64,000 nucleotides of DNA from Paenibacillus flagellatus. GTDB taxonomy: Bacteria > Bacillota > Bacilli > Paenibacillales > NBRC-103111. The position numbers were made by a program, and so were the translations under genes. Shown here piece by piece: positions 34,850 to 43,363 of this stretch (position 1 is the first letter of the stretch; each line of letters opens with the position of its first letter). The stretch covers positions 372,001-436,000 of the forward strand of contig NZ_QJVJ01000001.1 of NCBI RefSeq assembly GCF_003217775.1, written 5' to 3'. The notes under the pieces are model-generated. The model saw only the letters and a list, made by a program, of their open reading frames with translations. It did no database searches and had not been told where the DNA came from.

Positions 34850-36298
34850 TTACGCGGAAACCCCTTCGCTCCGTACCGCCGGAAACCGGATCGTAAACGT
34901 CGCCCCGCGGTCCGGCTCGCTCTCGACGCCGATCGTGCCGCCGTGCAGCTCGACCAGCTCTTTGACGATGGCGAGGCCGAGTCCGGTCCCTTTTTGATTT
35001 TTCGCCCGTCCCCGGTCCGCCTTGAAAAACCGGTCCCAGATAAACTCCCGGTCCGCGGGGGCGATGCCGATCCCGGTATCGGCCACGACGAAGACGACGA
35101 AGGCGCCTTCCCGCCGGGCGCCGATCCGCACGCTTCCGCGCTCGGTAAACTTGATCGCGTTGCCGACGACGTTGCTTATGATCTGCTCCAGCCGATCGTA
35201 GTCCGCGTGAATCGGAGGAAGTCCGTCCGGGCAGTCGACGTGCAGCTCCAGCCGCTTGGACGACGCGATCGTCCCGAACTTGAGCTCGACGCTTTGCAAA
35301 AACGAACGAACGTCCACCGGGTGCGGCGCAAGCCGGATTTCGCCGTTTTTCAGCTTGTCGAGCATCGTAATGTCGTCGAGCAGCCGGTTCATGTGCAGCG
35401 TCTCCTGCATCATGATGTCGTAATAAGGCTGGCGCCGCTCCTCGTCGATCAAGCCGTCCTGCAGCGCTTCCAAAAAGCCCTGCATCGCGGTCAGCGGCGT
35501 CCGCAGCTCGTGCGACACGTTGGCCAAAAAATCGGTGCGGATTTGCTCCGCCTTGCTCCGCTCCCGCTCCGTCTGCTCGAGCTTGCCGGCCATCGAGTTG
35601 ATCGTCTGCGCCAAATCGCCGATTTCGTCCGTCGAATCGATCTCGATCCGCTTCGCGTAGTTGCCCATGCCGATTTCGGAGGCGGCGCGGTCGATCGCCT
35701 GCAGCGGCCGGGATATCGACCACGACAAGTAAGATACCATCGCCGTAGTGAGCAGGACGCCGATGAGCGTTCCCCAAAGAATCGTCTCGCGTATTTGACT
35801 GACCGTCTCCTGAATGCCGTTGACCGGCGAATGCAGCACGATTCCCCCGTAGATCCGGTCGTCCTTGCCCCACGGAACGGCGACCGACAGCATCGGCTGC
35901 GACAGCCCCTCGACGGCCAGCTCGCTGACCGCGGACTCGCCTGCGGCGACCTTTCTCGCGATGGATACGGCGACCGACTTGCCGATGAACACTTCGTCCT
36001 TCGTCGACGTGGCGATAATGCTGCCGTTGCGGTCGAAAATCCAAATTCGCGCGTCGAACGTCTGGTCGAAAAAAAGCAGCAGCGATTCCATCGACGCATC
36101 GGCCGCGTTCCCGTCCTGAATCGCCAGGTTCACTTTTTTCGCCTTGCGCAGCAGCTCGTTCTGGGTGCTGTCGTAGATGTAGCCTTTGGCCAGAAACGAA
36201 ATGACGATGCCGACGACCCCGAGTCCGAGCAGCACCGTCAACAAATAACCGAACAGGAGACGGCGGAAAATGCTCCTGTTAATCGCCCGAAGCAGCAT
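34850..36298 (-). CDS. HAMP-containing sensor histidine kinase
   Basis: A 482-residue membrane kinase: membrane helix near residues 12-36, an extracytoplasmic sensor domain to about 172, a second helix near 175-197, HAMP with RPLQAIDRAASEIG, the phospho-accepting H in FLANVSHELRTPLTAM near residue 262, and an ATPase domain with NAIKF, DTGIGI and GTGLGLAI boxes. Start and upstream regulator gene overlap by 20 bp, so it is co-translated with its OmpR-type partner. The signal is unknown; the layout resembles cell-envelope stress sensors. Confidence 0.9.
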   Translation of the reverse strand: MLLRAINRSIFRRLLFGYLLTVLLGLGVVGIVISFLAKGYIYDSTQNELLRKAKKVNLAIQDGNAADASMESLLLFFDQTFDARIWIFDRNGSIIATSTKDEVFIGKSVAVSIARKVAAGESAVSELAVEGLSQPMLSVAVPWGKDDRIYGGIVLHSPVNGIQETVSQIRETILWGTLIGVLLTTAMVSYLSWSISRPLQAIDRAASEIGMGNYAKRIEIDSTDEIGDLAQTINSMAGKLEQTERERSKAEQIRTDFLANVSHELRTPLTAMQGFLEALQDGLIDEERRQPYYDIMMQETLHMNRLLDDITMLDKLKNGEIRLAPHPVDVRSFLQSVELKFGTIASSKRLELHVDCPDGLPPIHADYDRLEQIISNVVGNAIKFTERGSVRIGARREGAFVVFVVADTGIGIAPADREFIWDRFFKADRGRAKNQKGTGLGLAIVKELVELHGGTIGVESEPDRGATFTIRFPAVRSEGVSA

Positions 36299-36995
36299 CG
36301 TCCGTCACCGCCTCGAATTTGTAGCCGACGCCCCACACGGTATGAATATACGCGTCCTTCATGGGCGACAGCTTCTCCCGCAGCTTCTTGATATGCACGT
36401 CGACCGTACGGATATCGCCGTAGAAATCGTACCCCCATACCTGCTCGAGCAGCTGCTCCCGGGAAAATACCGTCCCCGGCGACTTGGCGAGATGCGCGAG
36501 CAGATCGAACTCCTTCGGGCGCAGAACGCACTTCTCGCCGCCCGCGAACACTTCCCGCCGGTCCGGCCGGATCGTCAGCTCCCCGTACTCGAGCGCCGTC
36601 CGGCTCTCCTCCTCCGCCGCGGGTCTGCGCTGCATCCGGCGGAAAATCGCCTTGATCCGGGACATGAGCTCCCGCGGACTGAACGGCTTCGTCACGTAGT
36701 CGTCGGCTCCCAGCTCGAGTCCGAGCACGCGGTCGAACTCCTCGTCCTTGGCGGTGAGCATAATGATCGGGATATCCCGTTTCTTCAATATCTCGCGGCA
36801 GGCGGCGAACCCGTCCATAACCGGCATCATCACGTCGAGGATGACGATATCCGGCGCTTCCCGCTCCACGAGCTCCACGGCTTCCGCCCCGTCCCGCGCT
36901 TCCAGCAAATCGTATTGGTGGCTATGGAAAAAAAGGCGCAAAATTTCCCTTACGTTAGGGTCATCGTCGGCTACGAGCACTTTCAAACGGTTCAT
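36279..36995 (-). CDS. OmpR-family response regulator
   Basis: A 238-residue regulator. The receiver domain has VADDDP, the phospho-acceptor Asp in DIVILDVMMPVMDG near residue 54 and the Lys in GADDYVTKPFSPRELM. The C-terminal winged helix has RPKEFDLLAHLAKSPGTVFS, EQVWGYDF and RTVDVHIKKLREKL. It forms a two-component pair with the kinase encoded next in the operon. A ribosome site of the GGAGG type precedes the ATG. Target genes are not visible, although the Gly/Ser-rich lipoprotein lies just upstream. Confidence 0.92.
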   Translation of the reverse strand: MNRLKVLVADDDPNVREILRLFFHSHQYDLLEARDGAEAVELVEREAPDIVILDVMMPVMDGFAACREILKKRDIPIIMLTAKDEEFDRVLGLELGADDYVTKPFSPRELMSRIKAIFRRMQRRPAAEEESRTALEYGELTIRPDRREVFAGGEKCVLRPKEFDLLAHLAKSPGTVFSREQLLEQVWGYDFYGDIRTVDVHIKKLREKLSPMKDAYIHTVWGVGYKFEAVTDDAASGD

Positions 36996-37124
36996 CGCTT
37001 AAGATCACCTCCCTCCCATTGTATTAAAAAACGGGAGGAAATATAAGTTTGATAGAATAGACAGGTTCAACCAGCCGCCGCCATCCGCCAAAAAATGGCA
37101 TACCGGACCGTGCCGTCCAAACAA

Positions 37125-37148
37125 AAAAGACGCCGATCGACGTCTTTT
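37125..37148. terminator. Bidirectional hairpin terminator
   Basis: AAAAGACG and CGTCTTTT form an 8-bp stem with an 8-base loop in the gap upstream of the response regulator. It should isolate the two-component operon. Confidence 0.6.
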
Positions 37149-37205
37149 CGAGGAAAGGGCTGCTGCCTTTTGGAGCGGCAGCTTCACGCCCGCATGGTCA
37201 GAAAC

Positions 37206-37250
37206 AAAAAGCGGCCTTCATCGCTAAAGGCTAGCGAATCCGACCGCTTT
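37206..37250 (-). terminator. Intrinsic terminator of the Gly/Ser-rich lipoprotein gene
   Basis: An outer stem AAAGCGG/CCGCTTT encloses an inner stem TCGCTA/TAGCGA, and the minus strand runs into TTTTTGTTT. It starts 27 bp after the stop. Confidence 0.7.
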
Positions 37251-37276
37251 CTCATCCGTTGAATGGCGGAGAACCG

Positions 37277-37762
37277 TTACTTCGCCGTCGTACCGGCGCT
37301 TCCCGCCGAACCGCCGGAGGAAGAATCGGTTTTGCCCGTCGAATCCGGCGCCTGCTTGCCCGCCCCTGCCGATCCGGACGTCGGGTTGCCGCCGGAAGAG
37401 CCGGAGGAAGTTCCCGTCGTGCCGGAAGTCGATCCGGAAGCCGGGCTTTTCGAATCCGAGCCCGAAGAACCGGACGAGCCGCTTCCGGCGGAGCCCGTCG
37501 ACGAGCCGGAGGAACCGGTCGACCCTTTGGTGTCGGCGGAGCCGCTCGAGCCGCTCGAGCCCGTCGAGCCGGACGTTCCGGATTTCGAAGAATCCGTCGA
37601 ACCTCCCGTCGAGCTGCCGCCCGGGCTGCCGGACGCCGGAGAATCGACCTTGGTGCCGCCCGTATCGCTTTTCATCGCCGGATCGGTTCCCCCGGAACAT
37701 CCCGTCAGCATCGCCGCGCCGAATACCCCGACCAATAAAGCCATGGACCACTTTTTCCTCAT
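37277..37762 (-). CDS. Low-complexity Gly/Ser/Thr-rich lipoprotein
   Basis: A 161-residue lipoprotein. The signal MRKKWSMALLVGVFGAAML is followed by the lipobox LTGC. Almost the entire mature part (about 140 residues) consists of Gly, Ser, Thr, Lys and Asp in patterns such as GSSGSSGSADTKG, with no predictable fold. The start is the ATG at 37762 behind AAGGAGG. It may act as a flexible spacer or cell-wall-embedded filler. No function can be named. It is a single-gene unit with its own terminator. Confidence 0.7.
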   Translation of the reverse strand: MRKKWSMALLVGVFGAAMLTGCSGGTDPAMKSDTGGTKVDSPASGSPGGSSTGGSTDSSKSGTSGSTGSSGSSGSADTKGSTGSSGSSTGSAGSGSSGSSGSDSKSPASGSTSGTTGTSSGSSGGNPTSGSAGAGKQAPDSTGKTDSSSGGSAGSAGTTAK

Positions 37763-37960
37763 CGAACATTCTCCTCCTTGGCGCTTTGCCGCAAGGCAAA
37801 GCTCGTTTTCGAAAGCGTGCGCTTCCGGAAATGATGGACCGCCGGACGCCGGTTGCGTCCGACACGTCTCAGTATACCGGGGAGAAATGAACAAACGATG
37901 ATCGTTCCGATGACCAATTATGATCGAATTGTTAAAAAAGGATGAACGTCCGGCACCGCG

Positions 37961-39436
37961 TCAACGGTCCGGCACGGAGCGACCCTGCTCCAGGTCGCAT
38001 TGCTCGAGCGGGACGATCTTCGTCCGCTTCGCCCACTTGTAGCCGAGCCACAGCGCCACGAACAGCGGCAGCCCGATATACGAGACGAGAAGGCCCTCCC
38101 AGTCGACCGCCCCGGCCGTAAACGCCGATACGTTCTGCCCGAGAATGACGATCGAGCAGAGCGCGAACGCGAACAGCGGGCCGAACGGAAACCATCTCGC
38201 CTTGTACGGCAGCTCGTCGAGCGATTTGCCCTGCGCCTTGAACGCCCGGCGGAACCGGTAATGGCTGATCGCGATGCCGAGCCAAATGAGGAAGCCGGAC
38301 AAGCCGGAGGCGTTCAGCAGCCACGTAAACACCGCTCCCTCCCCGTACCGCGACGCGAGAAACGCGAAGCAGCCGACGACGGTCGTCGCGAGCAGGGCGA
38401 GGAGCGGCACGCCGCGCTTGTCCAGCCGCGCGAGCGGCTTCGGCGCGTAGCCTTCGTTCGCGAGCCCCCAGAGCATCCGGGTCGCCGCGTACATGGACGA
38501 GTTGCCGGCCGACAAAATCGACGACAGGATGACCGCGTTCATGATCGAAGCGGACAGCGCCAAACCGGCCTTGTCGAATACGATCGTGAACGGGCTCGAC
38601 GCGACGTCGGTCAAATCCCCGCCTCCGCCGAGCGCCGGGTCGTCATACGGCAGCAGAAGGCCGATGACGCCGATCGCCAGCACGTAGAACAGCAGGATGC
38701 GCCAGAACACTTGGCGGATCGCCTTCGGCACCGTACGCCGCGGATCGTCCGTCTCGCCGGCCGCCACGCCGACCAGCTCCGAGCCGAGAAACGAGAAGCC
38801 CGCCACCATCATCGCCCCGAATACGGCGAGCCAGCCTCCGTGGAAGGGCGCATCCCCATGCGTGAAATGGGAGAAGCCGACCGGCTCCCCGCCCATAATG
38901 CCGACGATCATGAGCAGACCGACGACGATGAAGATAATGATCGTCGCCACCTTGATCATCGAGAACCAATACTCCGTCTCCCCGTAGCCTTTGACCGACA
39001 AGGCGTTCAAGAGAAACAGCAGCGCGAGGAACAGCCCGCTCCACAGCCAGGACGGGCTGTCGGGCAGCCAGTAGCCGACCGCCACCGCTCCCGCCGATAT
39101 TTCCACCGCGATCGTAATCGCCCAGCTGTACCAATAGTTCCAGCCGAACGCGAAGCCGAGCGCCGGGTCCACGAACCGGGCCGCGTATGTGCTGAACGAG
39201 CCGGATACCGGCATGTACGTCGCCATTTCCCCCAGGCTCGTCATGAGAAAATAAACCATCGCGCCGATCACCGCATACGCGGCCAGCGCTCCGCCGGGTC
39301 CCGCGTCGCGGATAATCGATCCGCTTGCGAGGAACACCCCGGTGCCGATCGCGCCGCCGAGCGAAATCATCGTCAGATGGCGCGCTTTCAGTTTGCGTCG
39401 CAGCGATTCGCCGCTTGTCGTCGTTGTTCGTTTCAC
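37961..39436 (-). CDS. Amino acid permease (APC superfamily, LysP/GabP-like)
   Basis: A 491-residue transporter with twelve hydrophobic segments. SLGGAIGTGVFLASG near residues 25-40 is the conserved first-helix substrate motif, and GEMATYMPVSGSFSTYAARF and GWNYWYSWA are typical of the LysP/GabP branch. SFLGSELVGVAAGETDDPRRTVPKAI is the family signature near residues 225-250. It imports an amino acid with protons. Which one is not determined. It is monocistronic. Confidence 0.88.
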   Translation of the reverse strand: MKRTTTTSGESLRRKLKARHLTMISLGGAIGTGVFLASGSIIRDAGPGGALAAYAVIGAMVYFLMTSLGEMATYMPVSGSFSTYAARFVDPALGFAFGWNYWYSWAITIAVEISAGAVAVGYWLPDSPSWLWSGLFLALLFLLNALSVKGYGETEYWFSMIKVATIIIFIVVGLLMIVGIMGGEPVGFSHFTHGDAPFHGGWLAVFGAMMVAGFSFLGSELVGVAAGETDDPRRTVPKAIRQVFWRILLFYVLAIGVIGLLLPYDDPALGGGGDLTDVASSPFTIVFDKAGLALSASIMNAVILSSILSAGNSSMYAATRMLWGLANEGYAPKPLARLDKRGVPLLALLATTVVGCFAFLASRYGEGAVFTWLLNASGLSGFLIWLGIAISHYRFRRAFKAQGKSLDELPYKARWFPFGPLFAFALCSIVILGQNVSAFTAGAVDWEGLLVSYIGLPLFVALWLGYKWAKRTKIVPLEQCDLEQGRSVPDR

Positions 39437-39544
39437 GTAGCTTCCGCACCTTTTCCCGAAAATGGCTATATGACCGCTATCCTATTTAACATCGGCCGCC
39501 GTCATTTTTCATCAAGAAAATGATGGAAACGCCCGGCGGCGCAC

Positions 39545-39587
39545 GAAAAAACCTCCTCCCGGAATTGTTTCACTCCGGAAAGAGGTT
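39545..39587 (-). terminator. Intrinsic terminator of the D-aminopeptidase gene
   Basis: AACCTC-CCGGA pairs with TCCGG-GAGGTT, and the minus strand continues in a T6 run 33 bp after the stop. Confidence 0.75.
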
Positions 39588-39619
39588 CATTCTCGGCTTT
39601 CGCGCCGATTTCGACCGAT

Positions 39620-40414
39620 TTACAGCGCCCGGACGAGCAGCCGGGTAAAATCGTCGTCGCGGTACAGCACGCTCAAGCCGTCCACCCGAACGGAACGGTC
39701 GCCGTCGCAATATTTGAAGTCGGCGATATCCGTGCTCATGTAGCGGACGAGCATCTCGTACGGTCCCGGGATGACGTGCGGCTTGCACCGCTTCCGTCCC
39801 GCGACCGCCTCCTTGACGGCTTCGCGGATTTCCGCGCGAACTTGCTGCGGCGCTTTCATGAGCGCGGCATGGCGGGCGACCGCATATTTCGTCGCGTAGA
39901 CGGAGACGCCCTCGAGCTCGGCTTCCGCTTCGCGGCACGTGGCGTCGTCGCCGGTGACGAGAAGGACCGGCACGCCCCGCGCGCCGAACAGATGGCCGTC
40001 GAGCGCGATTTCGCCGACGGGCTTGCCGTTCAGCTCGACATGCTGATAAGAGGCCGAGGAGAACGTATGGTCGCGGACCGCCCGCTTCGCTCCGGCCATG
40101 CCGTGATAGCCGATCAGCATGGCGCCGTCGAACGATTCGTCGAGCCCCGGGAACCGCTCCGCGAGCGGCGAAGCTCCCATGCAATACAGCGCGCCCGGAT
40201 GCAGCAGCTCCGGCACGAAGTTGTACCCGGTCGCGTGAGCGTCCTTGACGATAATTTCGGTCGCGCCCGCCTCCAGCAGCCCTTCGACGATGGCGTTCAC
40301 TTCGTGCGTCAGCAGATGGCGGCCTTCCTGATAAAAATAGTCCCCGCGCTTCAATTGCTCCGGAAGGGCGATCCCCGCGATGCCCTCCATATCGACGCTG
40401 ACATAAATTTTCAT
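39620..40414 (-). CDS. M55 family D-aminopeptidase (DppA-like)
   Basis: A 264-residue zinc peptidase. MKIYVSVDMEGIAGI supplies the metal-binding Asp and Glu at residues 8 and 10, VKDAHATGYNF the His near 60, and IGYHGMAGAKR the His near 104, as in B. subtilis DppA. DppA cleaves D-Ala-D-Ala and D-Ala peptides in the cytoplasm and is used in cell-wall peptide recycling. It is close to recQ in the same direction (36 bp) but the functions are unrelated. Confidence 0.87.
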   Translation of the reverse strand: MKIYVSVDMEGIAGIALPEQLKRGDYFYQEGRHLLTHEVNAIVEGLLEAGATEIIVKDAHATGYNFVPELLHPGALYCMGASPLAERFPGLDESFDGAMLIGYHGMAGAKRAVRDHTFSSASYQHVELNGKPVGEIALDGHLFGARGVPVLLVTGDDATCREAEAELEGVSVYATKYAVARHAALMKAPQQVRAEIREAVKEAVAGRKRCKPHVIPGPYEMLVRYMSTDIADFKYCDGDRSVRVDGLSVLYRDDDFTRLLVRAL

Positions 40415-40450
40415 CCCGCTTCTCCTCCTCCAAATGCGAGCCGGCCCGGC

Positions 40451-42241
40451 TTATCCGGCCGTATGCTCGACGATACATTGCAGGAATTCTTGGCCGTACT
40501 TGCGGTACTTGTGCTCCCCGACGCCTTTGACCGACAGCATCTCGTCCTCGGACTGCGGCAGCATGACGCACAGCTCCCGCAGCGTCGAGTCGTGAAAGAT
40601 CGTGTACGGCGGCACCCGGTCCCGCTCGGCGAACGACTTGCGAAGCTGGCGCAGCTTCTCGAACAGCGACTCGTCTCCGGCGTCCGTCGTGGAGGCGGCC
40701 GCCCGCTTCACCGGCGTCACCCGCTGGAACACTTGCGCCTTCCCTTCGAGCACCGTTTTCGCTTCGGCCGTCAGCGTCAGCACCGGATATTGGCTGTCCG
40801 TCAGCTTCATGTACCCGTCGGCCACGAGCACGTTGATCAGGTTGACGATGTCCTTCTCCTTGCGCGAGCTCATCGCCCCGTACGTCGGCAGCCGGTCGAA
40901 GCCGAACTGCCTCACCTTCGCATCGTTCGCCCCGCGCAGCACCTTCGCCGTGAGCGTAATGCCGAACCGCTGCTTCATGCGGGCGACGCACGAAAAGATT
41001 TTTTGCGCGTCGAGCGTCACGTCCGCCACCTCGCGGTCGTCCGTGCAGCTGCTGCACCTGCCGCACGCCTGCCCTTCCGGGTCTCCGAAGTAACGGACGA
41101 TGTACTTCTGCAAGCATTCCGTCGTATGGCTGTACTCGACCATGCCGTGCAGGTTCCCGTACTCGATCGTCTTCCGTTCCTCGTCGCTCTCGCCCTGCTC
41201 GATCAAAAACTTTTGCGTCATGACGTCCTGCGGCGCGTACAGCAGGATGCATTCCCCGGGCTGCCCGTCGCGGCCGGCGCGGCCGGCTTCCTGATAGTAC
41301 GATTCGACATTTTTGGGAATATTATAGTGAATGACGTAACGGACGTTGGACTTGTCGATTCCCATGCCGAACGCGTTCGTGGCGACCATCACCTTCAGCT
41401 CGTCGTACAGGAACAGCTCCTGGCTGCGCGCCCGCTCCTCGTCGCTCAAGCCCGCATGGTAACGTCCGGCGCGGATGCCCAGCTTGACCAAGTAGCTGCA
41501 GCACTCCTCCACCTCCCGGCGGGTGGACGCATAGACGATGCCGGAATCGCCGGCGCGATTGCGGACGTACTCGGCCAAGTAAGCCTTTTTGTCGACGCCC
41601 TTCAAGACGAAGAAGCTCAGGTTGTCCCGCGCATACCCGGTCGTCACCCGGACCGGATCGTTCATGCGCAAATGGCGGACGATGTCCTCCTTGACTTTGT
41701 CGGTCGCGGTTGCGGTGAACGCCGCTACGACCGGCCGCGGGCGAATGACGTCGAGCAGCCGGCTGATCGACATGTAGCTCGGGCGGAAGTCGTGCCCCCA
41801 TTGCGAGACGCAGTGCGCCTCGTCGACGGCGACGAACGGGATGTGCAGCTCGCCGAGCAGCCGGACGAACCGATCCGATTCGAGCCGCTCGGGCGCGACG
41901 TAGACGAGCTTGTACCGGCCCGCCGCGATGTCGCGAAACCGCGCGTTCACCTCCTGCGCCGACAGCGTGCTGTTGATGAACGTCGTCGGGATGCCCGCCT
42001 GGTTGAGCGTGTCAACCTGGTCCTTCATGAGCGAGATGAGCGGCGACACGACGAGTGTAACGCCGTCCATCGCGGCGGCCGGAACCTGGTAGCAGATCGA
42101 CTTGCCCGCGCCGGTCGGCATGACGCCGAGCGCGTCGCGGCCGGCCATAATGCCCGCGATCAGCTCCTCCTGCCCTTTTTTGAACGTATCGTAGCCGAAG
42201 TGCGTTTTAAGTATCGATTTCGCCTGCGCTTGCGCCTGCAC
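40451..42241 (-). CDS. recQ: ATP-dependent DNA helicase RecQ
   Basis: A 596-residue 3'-5' helicase for recombination and fork repair. Walker A is in GVMPTGAGKSICYQ, the DEAH box in VDEAHCVSQWGHDFR, motif VI in YYQEAGRAGRDGQPG. The zinc-binding cysteines include CGRCSSC, and a C-terminal HRDC domain starts near LFEKLRQLRKSFAERD. Length is normal for RecQ. The GTG at 42241, seven bases after GGGGG, is the best start. The frame is open 17 codons upstream without a better site. Confidence 0.9.
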   Translation of the reverse strand: MQAQAQAKSILKTHFGYDTFKKGQEELIAGIMAGRDALGVMPTGAGKSICYQVPAAAMDGVTLVVSPLISLMKDQVDTLNQAGIPTTFINSTLSAQEVNARFRDIAAGRYKLVYVAPERLESDRFVRLLGELHIPFVAVDEAHCVSQWGHDFRPSYMSISRLLDVIRPRPVVAAFTATATDKVKEDIVRHLRMNDPVRVTTGYARDNLSFFVLKGVDKKAYLAEYVRNRAGDSGIVYASTRREVEECCSYLVKLGIRAGRYHAGLSDEERARSQELFLYDELKVMVATNAFGMGIDKSNVRYVIHYNIPKNVESYYQEAGRAGRDGQPGECILLYAPQDVMTQKFLIEQGESDEERKTIEYGNLHGMVEYSHTTECLQKYIVRYFGDPEGQACGRCSSCTDDREVADVTLDAQKIFSCVARMKQRFGITLTAKVLRGANDAKVRQFGFDRLPTYGAMSSRKEKDIVNLINVLVADGYMKLTDSQYPVLTLTAEAKTVLEGKAQVFQRVTPVKRAAASTTDAGDESLFEKLRQLRKSFAERDRVPPYTIFHDSTLRELCVMLPQSEDEMLSVKGVGEHKYRKYGQEFLQCIVEHTAG

Positions 42242-42336
42242 TTCATGTCCCCCGCTTTCCTCGCGATTGTTCCGACTTCCACTATACCACATCCGAGTCC
42301 CTTTTTTGGCATAAAAAGTGAAGCTTCGAATCGACC

Positions 42337-42366
42337 TTGACAGCCGCCGGACAAGTACGGTATAGT
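42337..42366 (+). promoter_or_regulatory. Promoter of the leader and secreted coiled-coil gene
   Basis: TTGACA (42337-42342) and TATAGT (42361-42366) are 18 bp apart. Transcription would start near 42373, about 125 bases before the start codon at 42497. Confidence 0.65.
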
Positions 42367-42408
42367 GAACGCGAATTCAAATATGCGCGTGAAAAACGTT
42401 TGCGACGG

Positions 42409-42457
42409 AAGCACCGGTTCGTAAAGGCTGACAGCCTTTAGGTCCGGTGCTTTTTTT
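42409..42457 (+). terminator. Leader terminator (possible attenuator) before the coiled-coil gene
   Basis: AAGCACCGG (42409-42417) pairs with CCGGTGCTT (42444-42452) around an inner TAAAGGCT/AGCCTTTA stem, followed by a T7 run. It lies between a good promoter and the gene it serves, so most transcripts would be about 85 bases long unless an antiterminator intervenes. No known riboswitch motif was recognised in 42373-42408. Confidence 0.65.
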
Positions 42458-42496
42458 GTCGTCCGCCGTTTTTGCGCGCGCCGAGGAGGGATTCGA

Positions 42497-43312
42497 TTGG
42501 GGAAAGGACGAGTATGGGCGGCGGCAACCGCCGCGCTGCTGGCGATCGCGACGGCGTCTCCCGTCGCATCGGCCGCTTCGTACGAGCTGTCGGCCACGGC
42601 CAAAGCCGCGTTCGACAAAATGGCCGCGAATGCGGGCGGGACGCTGCAGCAGAAGCTGACCGCGCAGTACGGCGAGCTGCTCTCGCTGCAGAGGCAGGAA
42701 CGAAGCCTGGAGGAAGCCGTCAAGACGCTGCAGAAGAGCAACGACGAGGCGCTGTCGGACGTTCGCGCGCGCATCAAGCAGATCGACGCGGCCAAGCTCG
42801 AGAAGCTGAAGCAGGAGGCGGATCGGACGAAGGAGCGGTACAAGCCGCTGCTGGAGCAGTACACCGCCTTGAACAAAAGGCTGGAGGCGGCCCGGGCGAT
42901 GAAAAGCAAGGAGCTGAGCGCCTTGCTCCGGCTTCAGGCCGATGCGATGAAGCCGGCCGTCCAGCTCGCCAAGCTGGACATCCAGGCGAAGGACAACGCG
43001 CTGCAAACGGCGAAGCGGAGCGTGTCCGACAAGCAGAAAGCGATCCGGGGGACGCTTGCGGGCATCGAGCCGCTCGAAGCGAAAATCCGGGCCGAGCGGG
43101 ACGCCGAGAGCGCGCAAAAGAAGCAGGCGGCCGCCGATTGGAAGTCGTTCCCGCCGCACGTCAAGCAGGCCGACGCCCGAGCGGCGGCGAATACGCTCGA
43201 AGCGCTCGTCGCCCGGTACCGCCAAATGGTCGACCGCAAGGAGGCGATCCGCGGCCTGGAAACGCAAATAAGCTCCGTCATCGCCAAGGCGAAGGAGCAA
43301 ATTCCCGGCTAG
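42497..43312 (+). CDS. Secreted coiled-coil protein
   Basis: A 271-residue protein with a Sec signal peptide (VWAAATAALLAIATASPVASA, residues about 6-26). The mature part is almost wholly charged alpha-helix with long heptad-like stretches (RQERSLEEAVKTLQKSNDEA, then KLEKLKQEADRTKERYKP). The likely start is TTG, six bases after GGAGGG. Coiled-coil secreted proteins of this kind are common in Paenibacillus, but no function is established. It follows a leader with an intrinsic terminator. Confidence 0.78.
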   Translation: MGKGRVWAAATAALLAIATASPVASAASYELSATAKAAFDKMAANAGGTLQQKLTAQYGELLSLQRQERSLEEAVKTLQKSNDEALSDVRARIKQIDAAKLEKLKQEADRTKERYKPLLEQYTALNKRLEAARAMKSKELSALLRLQADAMKPAVQLAKLDIQAKDNALQTAKRSVSDKQKAIRGTLAGIEPLEAKIRAERDAESAQKKQAAADWKSFPPHVKQADARAAANTLEALVARYRQMVDRKEAIRGLETQISSVIAKAKEQIPG

Positions 43313-43363
43313 CCGGAAGGGAGCGTCCGTCTCCCTTCCGGCTCCGCCGAATCGAGCTGTCGC

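Noticed and set aside
39570-41252. Long 560-codon frame on the minus strand covering parts of recQ and the D-aminopeptidase gene
   Set aside because: It reads recQ and dppA-like genes in the wrong frame, is rich in Arg/Gly/Ala and has no domain or ribosome site. The two genes it overlaps have complete catalytic motifs.
42373-42457. Leader before the coiled-coil gene as a second cyclic-di-GMP riboswitch
   Set aside because: No GCAAAGC core or GAAA arm is present; only the terminator hairpin is supported.
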